Assembly: GCA_958352845.1 (NCBI GenBank)
Contig: CATWQC010000021.1
Location: 1 to 31,562 of the forward strand
Reading direction: 5' to 3'
Source of the DNA: an uncultured Collinsella sp.
GTDB taxonomy: Bacteria; Actinomycetota; Coriobacteriia; Coriobacteriales; Coriobacteriaceae
DNA length: 31,562 nucleotides
The notes below the pieces were generated by a model. That model was not told the DNA's origin. It saw only the letters and a program-made list of their open reading frames with translations, and did no database searches. Both the position numbers and the translations under genes were made by a program. Shown here piece after piece: positions 16,677 to 23,629 of the stretch (position 1 is the first letter of the stretch; each line of letters starts with the position of its first letter).

Positions 16677-16737
16677 CATATGAACATGCGCTCATATAAT
16701 TTACTTTCGATTATATGAGTGCATGTTCATATGTCAA
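16677..16737 (-). promoter_or_regulatory. Consensus promoter with paired ArsR operators
   Basis: On the minus strand TTGACA (16732-16737), a 16-base spacer and TATAAT (16710-16715) form a perfect sigma-70-type promoter. A 24-bp inverted repeat with one mismatch (16677-16700 and 16710-16733, 9-nt centre) covers it: one arm spans the spacer and -10, the other lies in the leader before the ribosome binding site. Each arm holds an ATATGA...TCATAT dyad like known SmtB/CzrA operators. Confidence 0.88.
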
Positions 16738-17083
16738 TGACGTTCAGGTAATTCGTTGTACAAAATGATGGGGAATAGTGGACGAGATCCCGGACTGAGC
16801 GTTTTTTGATAGTCGATGCCAAGGTGGGCACCCTCGTGCCGTGCAAAAAATGGAGTATTCTGCAACTATAGGGGGTCCGCTAATTTATTGCAGGTCATAT
16901 AATGCAGTTCAAGAGTTATCTTAGGGTGTTAATCCGATGAGTTCTTCCTCAAATGTTGCCAAACGTTGCCGTTCTATAGCGATTTTGCTTCTTACTTGAA
17001 TTAACTTGTGGGTGCTGGAGGGCCGACCCTGCTGAATACTCGCAATTTTGCACATCGCTAGGGTACCCACCTTGTTAGCCGGC
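16738..17083. other. Gene-poor stretch with inverted 45-bp repeats
   Basis: No gene is supported. AT content is raised. Two imperfect 45-bp copies face each other: 16820-16864 on plus and 17030-17074 on minus, about 78% identical, each beginning CAAGGTGGG and containing GTGCAAAA and GAGTATTC. The minus copy begins 10 nt after the stop of the next gene. Both encode similar peptides in one frame (KVGTL..CK..SI.Q), so they may be remnants of one coding sequence or a dispersed DNA repeat. Confidence 0.6.
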
Positions 17084-18274
17084 CTAGTTTCCGGCCCCGA
17101 AGACCCTGCCCTCGGGCGTGAGGCTGCTTGTTTGGGCAAATGATGGGTTGTCGGATTCGACAGTCTGCATGTCATCGATTGTCGGAACTTCATTAATTGT
17201 CGGGTCATCCAGCGTGATGCCTTCGAGCGTTGCTTTTTCGAGGTCGATTCGTTGACGCTCTTCGGAATCCTGGCGAAGCTGCTTCTGAATTTGCTTTTTC
17301 TCTTCTATAAACCTTCTGAGCACAAACTGTCTCAGGTCCTCTTGCATGATTTGAAAGTCTTTTGGCAGACGCGAGGGGCGTACGCCCTCTTTCCGCTGGA
17401 TTGCTTCCATGACCCTAACAAAAGAGCTGGCATGCATAAAGGAATAACGGCTGACGGTGATGATTCCGTACCCCATGGACGCAAGTGCATTCTTGCGCTC
17501 CTCATCGATGGCGCGGTCTTCTTCCGCGTCATGATAAAAACCGTTGTATTCAATGTCTGTGCGAGATTTCTTTAGATACGCATCCATAAAGAACTTTTTG
17601 CGTCTCGTGAGATTCTTTGCGGCAGTGGTGACCTGCACCTCGTAATCGGTCTCAATTCCCTTAATACCAAGCCCTCCTTCGCTTTTGGGCAGCGTTAGCA
17701 TCATGACAAATGCCGTTTCCATGGGAGACCGGCATCCGTCGCGTACACATTGGATCGCCTTTCGGGCAAGGGCCAGACCGTCGCATCTGGTAATGGAATT
17801 AAAGAACTGCTTTAACCTCTCGGTCGAGGTGAGCGCGAAACGCTCGGTATAGGAGGTGGAAGAGTCGGTTCCAAGGGAATAAGCGCCGCACAGTTCAAAG
17901 TAGTACTCCACTAGTTCGCGAAAAGAAAGATAGGTGGCGGCCTGAAGTGCGCAAAGCTCAACGCCAACAATGAAGATGCCATCTTCAAGCTCTATAAAGC
18001 GTGAGTTCGAGAATCGTTTTGAAGACACGTGGCATTGACAGTTCATTGCATAGCGCGCATTCCTGCGATGAAACACCATCACCTCGAGGCAATCATTTGC
18101 ATCGAGGGAAACATCATGTTTGGTGAGCCATTCTGCGGCTGCGTCAAGGAGCGTTACGGTGGGACATGATTCGTAAATCGCGGTAGGGTTACAGGACTCG
18201 ATGCCTTTCGCAGACACCGAATGCGCGGCCTGGTAGACCGCTTTTGCAGTGGTATGTGACAATACGATACTCAT
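17084..18274 (-). CDS. Putative PD-(D/E)XK nuclease-like protein (coriobacterial family)
   Basis: I do not recognise a named gene. The 396-residue protein resembles a multi-copy coriobacterial family of hypothetical proteins. An N-terminal half has a GIFIVGVELCALQAATYLSFRELVEYYFELCG-like segment (about 98-131), followed by RSPMETAFVMMLTLP and GLGIKGIETDYEV. A DIEYNG motif with a following FYHD then suggests the core of a Vsr/DUF559-type endonuclease fold (about 237-275: acidic-hydrophobic strand, then DEERKNALASMGYGIITV). The family recalls AbiEi-like proteins. A Gln/Glu/Lys-rich helix (about 305-345) and a polar tail end it. No Shine-Dalgarno sequence is visible before the ATG. GC content is lower than that of the neighbours, and the gene stands alone between two gene-poor gaps, consistent with transfer. 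Function (defence, repair, toxin) is unproven. Confidence 0.75.
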   Translation of the reverse strand: MSIVLSHTTAKAVYQAAHSVSAKGIESCNPTAIYESCPTVTLLDAAAEWLTKHDVSLDANDCLEVMVFHRRNARYAMNCQCHVSSKRFSNSRFIELEDGIFIVGVELCALQAATYLSFRELVEYYFELCGAYSLGTDSSTSYTERFALTSTERLKQFFNSITRCDGLALARKAIQCVRDGCRSPMETAFVMMLTLPKSEGGLGIKGIETDYEVQVTTAAKNLTRRKKFFMDAYLKKSRTDIEYNGFYHDAEEDRAIDEERKNALASMGYGIITVSRYSFMHASSFVRVMEAIQRKEGVRPSRLPKDFQIMQEDLRQFVLRRFIEEKKQIQKQLRQDSEERQRIDLEKATLEGITLDDPTINEVPTIDDMQTVESDNPSFAQTSSLTPEGRVFGAGN

Positions 18275-18626
18275 GGTATATATCGTGTCAGCTAATGCCG
18301 TGTTGACGGCGCTGAGTGGAAAAGCCGTTTTAGAGGTCTAACCAAATGCTGTCCAAAAGCTTGACGCAATTATGAGTTGGTATGCCCTAAATAAACGTTT
18401 TCGCAGCTCGGCTATAGCATAGAAATACTCAATTGCTGCACATTTGATAGTGATGCATCACCATCCGACAACGAATTACGTGTCGGGAATTGGCCGAAAT
18501 CGTTCGCAATGAGTGTTCAGAATTTGTGATGGCAGATCTATCTGTGGAACGTAGGGCGGCCCCGCTGCGGGGTTTTCCGCTGCGAGGCCGCTCGTGATCT
18601 ACCCCCGGGGTTTGTCGCAGGCGTTT
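18275..18626. other. Intergenic region without supported gene
   Basis: 352 nt with raised AT content and no convincing reading frame. It holds an inverted pair CCGACA/TGTCGG (18465-18470, 18481-18486) and a GC-rich nested hairpin (GCGGCC 18556-18561 with GGCCGC 18586-18591, inner CCCC/GGGG followed by TTTT on the plus strand). The hairpin may help end the exonuclease transcript arriving from the right, but lacks a T-run on that strand. Confidence 0.5.
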
Positions 18627-19595
18627 CTACTTGGCAAACAGGTTCTTGAGGTTGAACTCGGCTTGGACGGTGCGGAGCATGAGGTCGGTGTCGTCGAGGC
18701 CCAGATGCTGCTCGTTGGCGTCGGCGGCGAGGGTGCCACGGCGGCGCGCCCAGTTCTCGAGCGCGGCGGGCGCGGACTCGCGGGGGAGCGAGCGCACGTC
18801 GGCGTCCAAGCTGCGGCAGATCTGGCGCGAATCGATGACGATGATCTTGCCGGCGCGGCGTGCCTCGGCGTAGCCGTCCAGGTGGATCTTGAACCAGCTG
18901 TCCTCAAAGGCGGCGTTGTGTGCCATGTACGGGTACTTCTTCATAAGCTTGAGCAGCTGCTTTTGCAGCTCTTTGTTCTCGCGGAAGGGCGTTTTGCCGT
19001 CGATGTCGTCCCAGGTGATGTGGTGGATATTCGACAGCGGCACATCCTCGCCGCGGTAGATATCGGGCAGGCCGCAGTAGTGTGCCTCGGCGTCGTGCGG
19101 GACGGCGTCGCTGGTGAGCTCCATGATCTCCCAGCCCACGTTGATGATGTAGCCGCGCTCGGGTGCACGGCCGGTGGTCTCGATATCGATACCGAGCACG
19201 GTGCCTTGGATGGGCTTGCGCGCGTAGGCGACGCCGAGCGCGTCGCGGTCGCCGCGGATTTCGCGCATGACGGACGCGGCGGTGCGTTTTTGCATCTTGC
19301 CGATGGCGGCGCAGGTGTCGGCATCGGACAGGCCGCGCGAAAGCGTCGCGGGCGTCACGTTGCGCAGACGTGCCTCGCCAATCTGGTCGCACAGGTCGCG
19401 GTTGCGGTCGGCCAGGTCGCGCACGGTGGCAAAGTCGAAGCCGGGGTCGCCCTCGGCGGTAAAGTACTCGGTCTCGAGCACCTTAAGGGCCTCTTCGCCC
19501 TTCTGGCGCTCGGACTCCATGGCGCCGTGATCGCCATAGATAAACATGGGGATAAACGGCTGGCGCTCGTATTCGAGTGCTTGCGAAACGTTCAT
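18627..19595 (-). CDS. DEDDh-type 3'-5' exonuclease domain protein
   Basis: A 322-residue protein whose C-terminal 190 residues form an RNase-T/DnaQ-like exonuclease. ExoI is GIDIETTG (Asp and Glu ligands), ExoII is AHNAAFEDSWF, and the ExoIII region ends in HLGLDDTDLM with the His and Asp expected for DEDDh enzymes. The N-terminal 130 residues (with EGDPGFDFATVRDLADRNRD) are not a domain I can name. Start at 19595 is chosen because CCAAGGAG precedes it; the open frame continues upstream without a better site. Substrate, DNA or RNA, is open. Divergent to the metal exporter. Confidence 0.85.
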   Translation of the reverse strand: MNVSQALEYERQPFIPMFIYGDHGAMESERQKGEEALKVLETEYFTAEGDPGFDFATVRDLADRNRDLCDQIGEARLRNVTPATLSRGLSDADTCAAIGKMQKRTAASVMREIRGDRDALGVAYARKPIQGTVLGIDIETTGRAPERGYIINVGWEIMELTSDAVPHDAEAHYCGLPDIYRGEDVPLSNIHHITWDDIDGKTPFRENKELQKQLLKLMKKYPYMAHNAAFEDSWFKIHLDGYAEARRAGKIIVIDSRQICRSLDADVRSLPRESAPAALENWARRRGTLAADANEQHLGLDDTDLMLRTVQAEFNLKNLFAK

Positions 19596-19655
19596 AGACT
19601 GCTCCTTGGACGGGCCGCGTCGCGCGGCTCGGTGGCATTGAGTTATGGCGAGATG

Positions 19656-19717
19656 ATAGTTTACCATGGGCAACTATTGGCACCACGCCTAGGTCAACTA
19701 CAATACCCTAGTTGACC
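19656..19717 (+). promoter_or_regulatory. Promoter and operator dyads of the metal exporter
   Basis: TTGGCA (19677-19682), a 16-base spacer and TACAAT (19699-19704) form a good promoter. A perfect 9-bp dyad GGTCAACTA-N8-TAGTTGACC (19692-19717) covers the -10, with outer CCTAG/CTAGG extending it. A second dyad, ATAGTT-N10-AACTAT (19656-19677), overlaps the -35 edge and contains CATGGGCAACTATTG, also found upstream of the DtxR-family gene. Repression by a metal sensor is likely. Confidence 0.65.
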
Positions 19718-19766
19718 GCTAGGACTTTTACAATGCTGCCGAAAGACACGAAAGGTTCCATCCTTC

Positions 19767-20861
19767 ATGGATTTGCTGATTGATATTTTGCTCGACGCTG
19801 GCACGGACACGCTGTCGCTGGTGCCGTTTTTGTTGGTGACGTATCTGGCCCTCGAGACCCTGGAGCACGTCGCGGGCGACCGCGTTAACGGGGCCATCAA
19901 GCGTGCCGGTGCCGCGGGCCCCGTGGTTGGCTCGTTGCTGGGCATGGTGCCGCAGTGCGGCTTTTCGGCAATGGCGGCAACGCTGTACGCCGGTCGTGTC
20001 GTGACCTTGGGCACGTTGGTGGCGGTGTTCCTTTCGACCTCCGATGAAATGCTGCCGCTGTTGCTCGCCGAGCAGGTGCCCGTGCAGACCATGGCGATGC
20101 TGTTGGCTTCGAAGGCACTGATCGCGCTGGTCACGGGCTTTATCGTGGACGCCGCCATTCGCGGCCTGCGTCGTAACGCTCGCGCGCATGCGGCGATTCG
20201 CCGTACCGTGCTGGGAACCGCGGCCAACCAGGCTCACGTGAACTGCGCGCACGACGACCACACTGGCGGTGACATCATCGACGAGGTGGCCGAGGCGGGC
20301 GTGAGCGCCGACCACATCCACGAGTTGTGCGAGCGCGACCATTGCGGTTGCGATGATGATGAAGATGAACACGAGCGCGACCACGGACACAGCCATGATC
20401 ACGGTCATGAGGGCGAGCATGAACACCATCATGACCACGGTCACTCCCACTCCCATGAGGGCGCGCCCGTCCTGTCGATCATCCGCAGCGCGATCTCGCA
20501 CACCGTGCAGGTCTCGGTATTCATTTTTCTGGTGACGCTGATTCTGGTCGCCGTGCTCGAGTCGTTCGGCGAGTCCGCAATCGAGCAGTTCCTGCGCGGC
20601 AACGAGACGCTCGCCGTCTTGGGTTCGGCGCTTGTCGGCCTGATTCCCAACTGCTCGGCGAGCGTGGTCATTACGCAGCTATATCTGGAAGGCGCGCTGC
20701 AATTGGCCCCGATGCTCGCCGGCACGCTCATCTCTGCCGGTGTGGGCTACCTGGTGCTGTTCCGCACCAACCGCAGCGCCCGCGAAAACGTCCTGTTCCT
20801 GATCATGATGTACGTCATCGGTGCCGGCTGGGGCCTCATCCTATCCGCCTTCGGCCTCTAA
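19767..20861 (+). CDS. Putative manganese/heavy-metal exporter (ArsP_2-like, 10 TM)
   Basis: A 364-residue inner-membrane protein resembling the putative manganese/10-TM heavy-metal exporter family. It has two homologous halves, each with a cysteine motif in a membrane segment: MVPQCGFSA (about 60-68) and LIPNCSAS (about 291-298). Between them a cytoplasmic or periplasmic loop (about 175-233) is extremely rich in His and Asp/Glu, with repeated DHGHSHD-like units, a likely metal buffer. GAAAGG precedes the ATG. The dyads over its promoter suggest repression by a metalloregulator; the shared motif points to the DtxR-family protein in this window. Substrate (Mn, Zn, other) is inferred, not shown. 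Confidence 0.82.
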   Translation: MDLLIDILLDAGTDTLSLVPFLLVTYLALETLEHVAGDRVNGAIKRAGAAGPVVGSLLGMVPQCGFSAMAATLYAGRVVTLGTLVAVFLSTSDEMLPLLLAEQVPVQTMAMLLASKALIALVTGFIVDAAIRGLRRNARAHAAIRRTVLGTAANQAHVNCAHDDHTGGDIIDEVAEAGVSADHIHELCERDHCGCDDDEDEHERDHGHSHDHGHEGEHEHHHDHGHSHSHEGAPVLSIIRSAISHTVQVSVFIFLVTLILVAVLESFGESAIEQFLRGNETLAVLGSALVGLIPNCSASVVITQLYLEGALQLAPMLAGTLISAGVGYLVLFRTNRSARENVLFLIMMYVIGAGWGLILSAFGL

Positions 20862-20990
20862 GTAGATGCTTGGGGCATGCCGTAAAAACTGGGGCATGCC
20901 GTAAAATCTACCGCCATGACCTGGGCGTTGGATGCGTGTCAATCGCCAAAGCAAAAAAGCAGATTTCCGGACATGTCCCAAAAATCTACC
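20862..20990. repeat. Cluster of short palindromic/direct repeats
   Basis: A 17-base unit, TGGGGCATGCCGTAAAA, occurs twice (20871-20887 and 20890-20906), each with a GGCATGCC palindrome, and the block is bounded by GTAGAT and ATCTAC. Further on, AGATTT..GGACATGTCC..AAATCT (20961-20987) forms an imperfect hairpin ending in the same ATCTACC. The cluster separates the convergent exporter and DUF188 genes and looks like degenerate copies of a dispersed palindromic element. Confidence 0.6.
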
Positions 20991-20994
20991 TTGG

Positions 20995-21477
20995 TTAGCG
21001 CAGCAGCTCGGTGAGGTTGCGCTTAAAGCGAGCGCGGTCTTCGCTGGTAAATGCCGCCGGTCCGCGAGTGCGTCCGCCGGCGCGGCGCACCTTCTTTTCC
21101 TCGTGGCGAATAAACAGTTGCATGTCGATGGTCGCCTTGTCGTAGACGCGCCCGCGCACACCGATTGCGGCGGCATCGCGGCCGAGCACCATGCTCGCCA
21201 AGCCAATGTCCTGCGTCACGACTACGTCGCCCGCCTGCAGGCGTTCGACAATGGCAAAGTCGGCGCTGTCGGCGCCCACGCTCACATCGAGCGTCGTGAC
21301 CCAAAATCCGCGTCGCGCATGCTCGACGTCGCGCGGATCGTCGCGGCGAATGTGGCGTTCCAGGTTCTGTGTGCTGTTGCCGGCGATAACGACGGCGACG
21401 CCCGCCCGCCGCGCGCAGTCAATTGACTCGCGCGTGACCGGGCAGGCGTCTGCATCAATAAAGAGCGTTCGCGGCAT
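20995..21477 (-). CDS. DUF188 / UPF0178 family protein (YaiI/YqxD)
   Basis: A 160-residue protein of a conserved family with a PIN-nuclease-like fold and no firmly assigned role. Typical segments are FIDADACPV at the start, NST at residues 34-36, the acidic GADSADFAIVERL and VVTQDIGLA, and the closing basic stretch. The ATG directly follows the stop codon of the preceding gene (TAGATG), with no independent strong ribosome binding site, so translation is probably coupled to the HdeD-like gene. Some relatives are suggested RNA-processing nucleases, which is not established. Confidence 0.92.
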   Translation of the reverse strand: MPRTLFIDADACPVTRESIDCARRAGVAVVIAGNSTQNLERHIRRDDPRDVEHARRGFWVTTLDVSVGADSADFAIVERLQAGDVVVTQDIGLASMVLGRDAAAIGVRGRVYDKATIDMQLFIRHEEKKVRRAGGRTRGPAAFTSEDRARFKRNLTELLR

Positions 21478-22080
21478 CTAGTGCACCAGTTTGCCAAATT
21501 GAATAGCGCGAACAATCAGCGTTACGCCAAACACCAGCAGTGCGGCGCCGCTAAAGATGACGAGCATCTTGGCCGACCACAGCGGATAGATAAACACGAA
21601 CATGCCGGCGATGATGGAGAGCGCGCCGCTCAGGATGGCGAGGGCACGGTTGGACGAAAGCTCGGACTCCAGAATGGACATGACACCTTCGACGATCCAG
21701 CCAAAGCCGGCCACGATAACCACCATCGTGGTGAGCGTCGCGGTCGAGAAGGCCTGGTTGCGCAGGATTATGACGCCGCCCAAGATAATGAGTAGGTTGG
21801 AGATGATGCTCGTCACGCGCCAGCCGGTGGGCAGCAGTGGCTCGAAAACAGCGGTAAACAGCCTGATCGCGGCCGTGATCACAAAGTAGAAGCCCAAGAC
21901 GGTCGTTAAGAAGACGAGGGACTTGGCGGGCGCAAACAGCAGTGCGATGCCGGCGACGAGCGCCAAGACGCCCGTGATGGCGTAAATCCAGCGCACGGCC
22001 TTGACGGCCTTGCCTGCCATGCTTTTCTCGTCAAATCCAAACTGGCTCGATTTTTGGTCATCATTCTTAAAGATGCCCAT
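21478..22080 (-). CDS. HdeD/DUF308-family membrane protein
   Basis: A 200-residue integral membrane protein with about six hydrophobic helices in three pairs (the first, WIYAITGVLALVAGIALLF, after a 30-residue polar N-terminus), the layout of DUF308/HdeD proteins. HdeD in E. coli is linked to acid resistance; outside enterics the role is unknown. AAAGGAG precedes the start. It heads a two-gene unit with the DUF188 gene, divergent from the nitroreductase. Confidence 0.85.
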   Translation of the reverse strand: MGIFKNDDQKSSQFGFDEKSMAGKAVKAVRWIYAITGVLALVAGIALLFAPAKSLVFLTTVLGFYFVITAAIRLFTAVFEPLLPTGWRVTSIISNLLIILGGVIILRNQAFSTATLTTMVVIVAGFGWIVEGVMSILESELSSNRALAILSGALSIIAGMFVFIYPLWSAKMLVIFSGAALLVFGVTLIVRAIQFGKLVH

Positions 22081-22239
22081 AATGTCTCCTTTCCGTGCGG
22101 CGTAAGCCTTGATCGTTACGACCAGTATCGCCTAAAGGCGCTGACGTATGGGTCGGGGAGGGTGAAACGTAACCCAAAGGCCCCGAATTGTTTCCGTTGT
22201 TCCCCACGTCGCGATTTTCTATTCAACAGGTGTAGAACA

Positions 22240-22287
22240 TTGCAGCCCTGTTCGTTATTGCCTACGTTTTAGGTTAGATTTTCCTAA
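22240..22287 (+). promoter_or_regulatory. Iron-box-like operator before the nitroreductase
   Basis: TTAGGTTAGATTTTCCTAA (22269-22287) matches 15 of 19 positions of the DtxR/IdeR consensus TTAGGTTAGSCTAACCTAA and keeps the TTAGG/CCTAA dyad. A possible promoter (TTGCAG 22240, 17-base spacer, TACGTT 22263) would put it at the transcription start, where binding would repress. Confidence 0.5.
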
Positions 22288-22315
22288 GAACAATTGCCCG
22301 AAATTGGGGGTCCCT

Positions 22316-22987
22316 ATGAACGAAACAGTTCCCGCGGCGCCGTCTAGCGCGGAGTCGATGGCAAAGCAAGGTTGCGAAAAGCTCGGCCTGGACACGTTTG
22401 ACGCGCTGGTCCGCCGCGCCCGTACGTGCCGTCGCTTTGACGAGTCCATGCGCGTGCCGCGCGAGTTTTTGCTCGAGCTGGCGGAACTGGCGCACCTGGC
22501 TCCCTGCGGCGCCAATGCTCAGCGTCTGCGTTTTCATGTGGTAAGCGGTTCCGAGGACTGCGCTCGCGTGTTTGACGAGCTTGCATGGGCCGGCGCGCTT
22601 AAGGACTGGTCGGGTCCTGCCGAGGGCGAGCGCCCGACCGGCTACATCGCGATTCTTGCCGAGCGCGCCGTTCCGGGCAAGCCCGCCGCTCCTATTACCG
22701 AGGTCGACACGGGCATTGCCGCGCAGACGATGATGCTCGCCGCCCGCAGCGCCACGCCCGAGGTGGCTGCCTGCATGTTCAAGGCCTTTACGCCCCACGC
22801 GATCGATGCCATGGGGCTCGATAGCGACAAGTATGAGCTCAAGCTGATCATGGCGTTTGGCGTTCTGGCCGAGACGCAGGTGATTGATGCGATCGATTCC
22901 AACCCCGACGGCTCAATTAATTACTGGCGCGACGAGGCGCAGGTGCACCACGTACCCAAGCGCCCGCTTGCCGACGTACTGGTGTAG
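22316..22987 (+). CDS. Nitroreductase-family FMN protein
   Basis: A 223-residue flavin-dependent oxidoreductase of the TM1586-like nitroreductase group. The FMN-phosphate region RRARTCRRFDES (about 39-50) and LAPCGANAQRLRFHVV (about 65-80) fit, as does ALAERAVPGKP-like substrate loop and the C-terminal EAQVHHVPKRPLADV motif common to this group. The start is ATG 22316 after GGGGGT; a TTG twelve bases upstream is possible. Natural substrate unknown. An iron-box-like dyad lies just upstream, hinting at iron-controlled expression. Confidence 0.85.
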   Translation: MNETVPAAPSSAESMAKQGCEKLGLDTFDALVRRARTCRRFDESMRVPREFLLELAELAHLAPCGANAQRLRFHVVSGSEDCARVFDELAWAGALKDWSGPAEGERPTGYIAILAERAVPGKPAAPITEVDTGIAAQTMMLAARSATPEVAACMFKAFTPHAIDAMGLDSDKYELKLIMAFGVLAETQVIDAIDSNPDGSINYWRDEAQVHHVPKRPLADVLV

Positions 22988-23019
22988 CTGAGCGTCACCG
23001 CGGTGTGATCCGGCGGTAA

Positions 23020-23054
23020 ACCACCACAAAGGTACCTGTCCCCTTTGCGGTGGT
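23020..23054. repeat. Palindromic repeat related to 10381-10415
   Basis: ACCACCACAAAGG (23020-23032) pairs with CCTTTGCGGTGGT (23042-23054) over 12 of 13 positions, loop TACCTGTCC. Arms and loop resemble the element at 10381. It sits only 15 nt before the first phosphatase start, so it lies in its leader or promoter. Confidence 0.7.
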
Positions 23055-23069
23055 GCGAGGGGAGGACGT

Positions 23070-23612
23070 GTGGCAGATTTGTATTTGGTGCGGCATGGGC
23101 AGACTGAGCTCAATGTGCAGAACATTTTGCAGGGTGGGCACGATTCGCCGCTTACGGCGCGCGGGCGCGAGCAGGCGCTGGCGACGCGCGCGGCGTTTGA
23201 GGCGCGTGGCGTGACCTTTGACCGTGTGTATTCCTCGCCGTTGGGCCGGGCGCGGCATACGGCTGAGCTAATTGCTGGTGAGGGCCGCTCGATAGAGCTG
23301 GTCGATGACCTGCGCGAGTGGCATTTGGGCTCGCTGGAGGGTACATCAAATCGCGATATGCCGCCGCAGCCCTGGGGCGATTATCCGGTGGCCTTTGGTG
23401 GCGAGTCTGAAGGCGAGCTCCAGTCGCGCATGGTCGCGGCGCTGTCCCACATCATGGCCAGGCCGCAGCACGACTGTGTGCTGGCAGTCTCCCACGGCTC
23501 TTCCTGCCAGGAGTTTCTTGAGTATGTGACTGGCGGGGGAGAGCTACCCGACAACGGTGCCGTGCTTCATTTTGGCTATTGCGACGGTGCGTTTTCGCTC
23601 CTTGATTGGTAA
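23070..23612 (+). CDS. Histidine phosphatase family protein 1
   Basis: A 180-residue member of the phosphoglycerate-mutase-like (branch 1 histidine phosphatase) superfamily. The catalytic RHG is in LVRHGQTELN (R8, H9, G10), the second arginine is in SSPLGRARHTAE, and the second catalytic histidine is in AVSHGSSCQEF. Translation starts at GTG behind GGAGG. A second, related gene follows 17 nt later. Substrate is undefined; relatives act on phosphosugars, alpha-ribazole phosphate or phosphoglycerate, and no cobalamin genes are nearby. Confidence 0.9.
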   Translation: MADLYLVRHGQTELNVQNILQGGHDSPLTARGREQALATRAAFEARGVTFDRVYSSPLGRARHTAELIAGEGRSIELVDDLREWHLGSLEGTSNRDMPPQPWGDYPVAFGGESEGELQSRMVAALSHIMARPQHDCVLAVSHGSSCQEFLEYVTGGGELPDNGAVLHFGYCDGAFSLLDW

Positions 23613-23629
23613 CGAACGAAAGGACCCCT

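Noticed and set aside
16921..17208. 95-codon minus-strand frame overlapping the end of the nuclease-like gene
   Set aside because: It contains the KVGTL..CK..SIQQ peptide also encoded by the facing repeat, but the start lies inside another gene and no ribosome binding site is seen. More likely repeat-derived or a gene remnant.
20340..20460. CRISPR-like or tandem repeat in the exporter gene
   Set aside because: The repetition is codon-level His/Asp/Glu repeats within a single reading frame, not spaced direct repeats.
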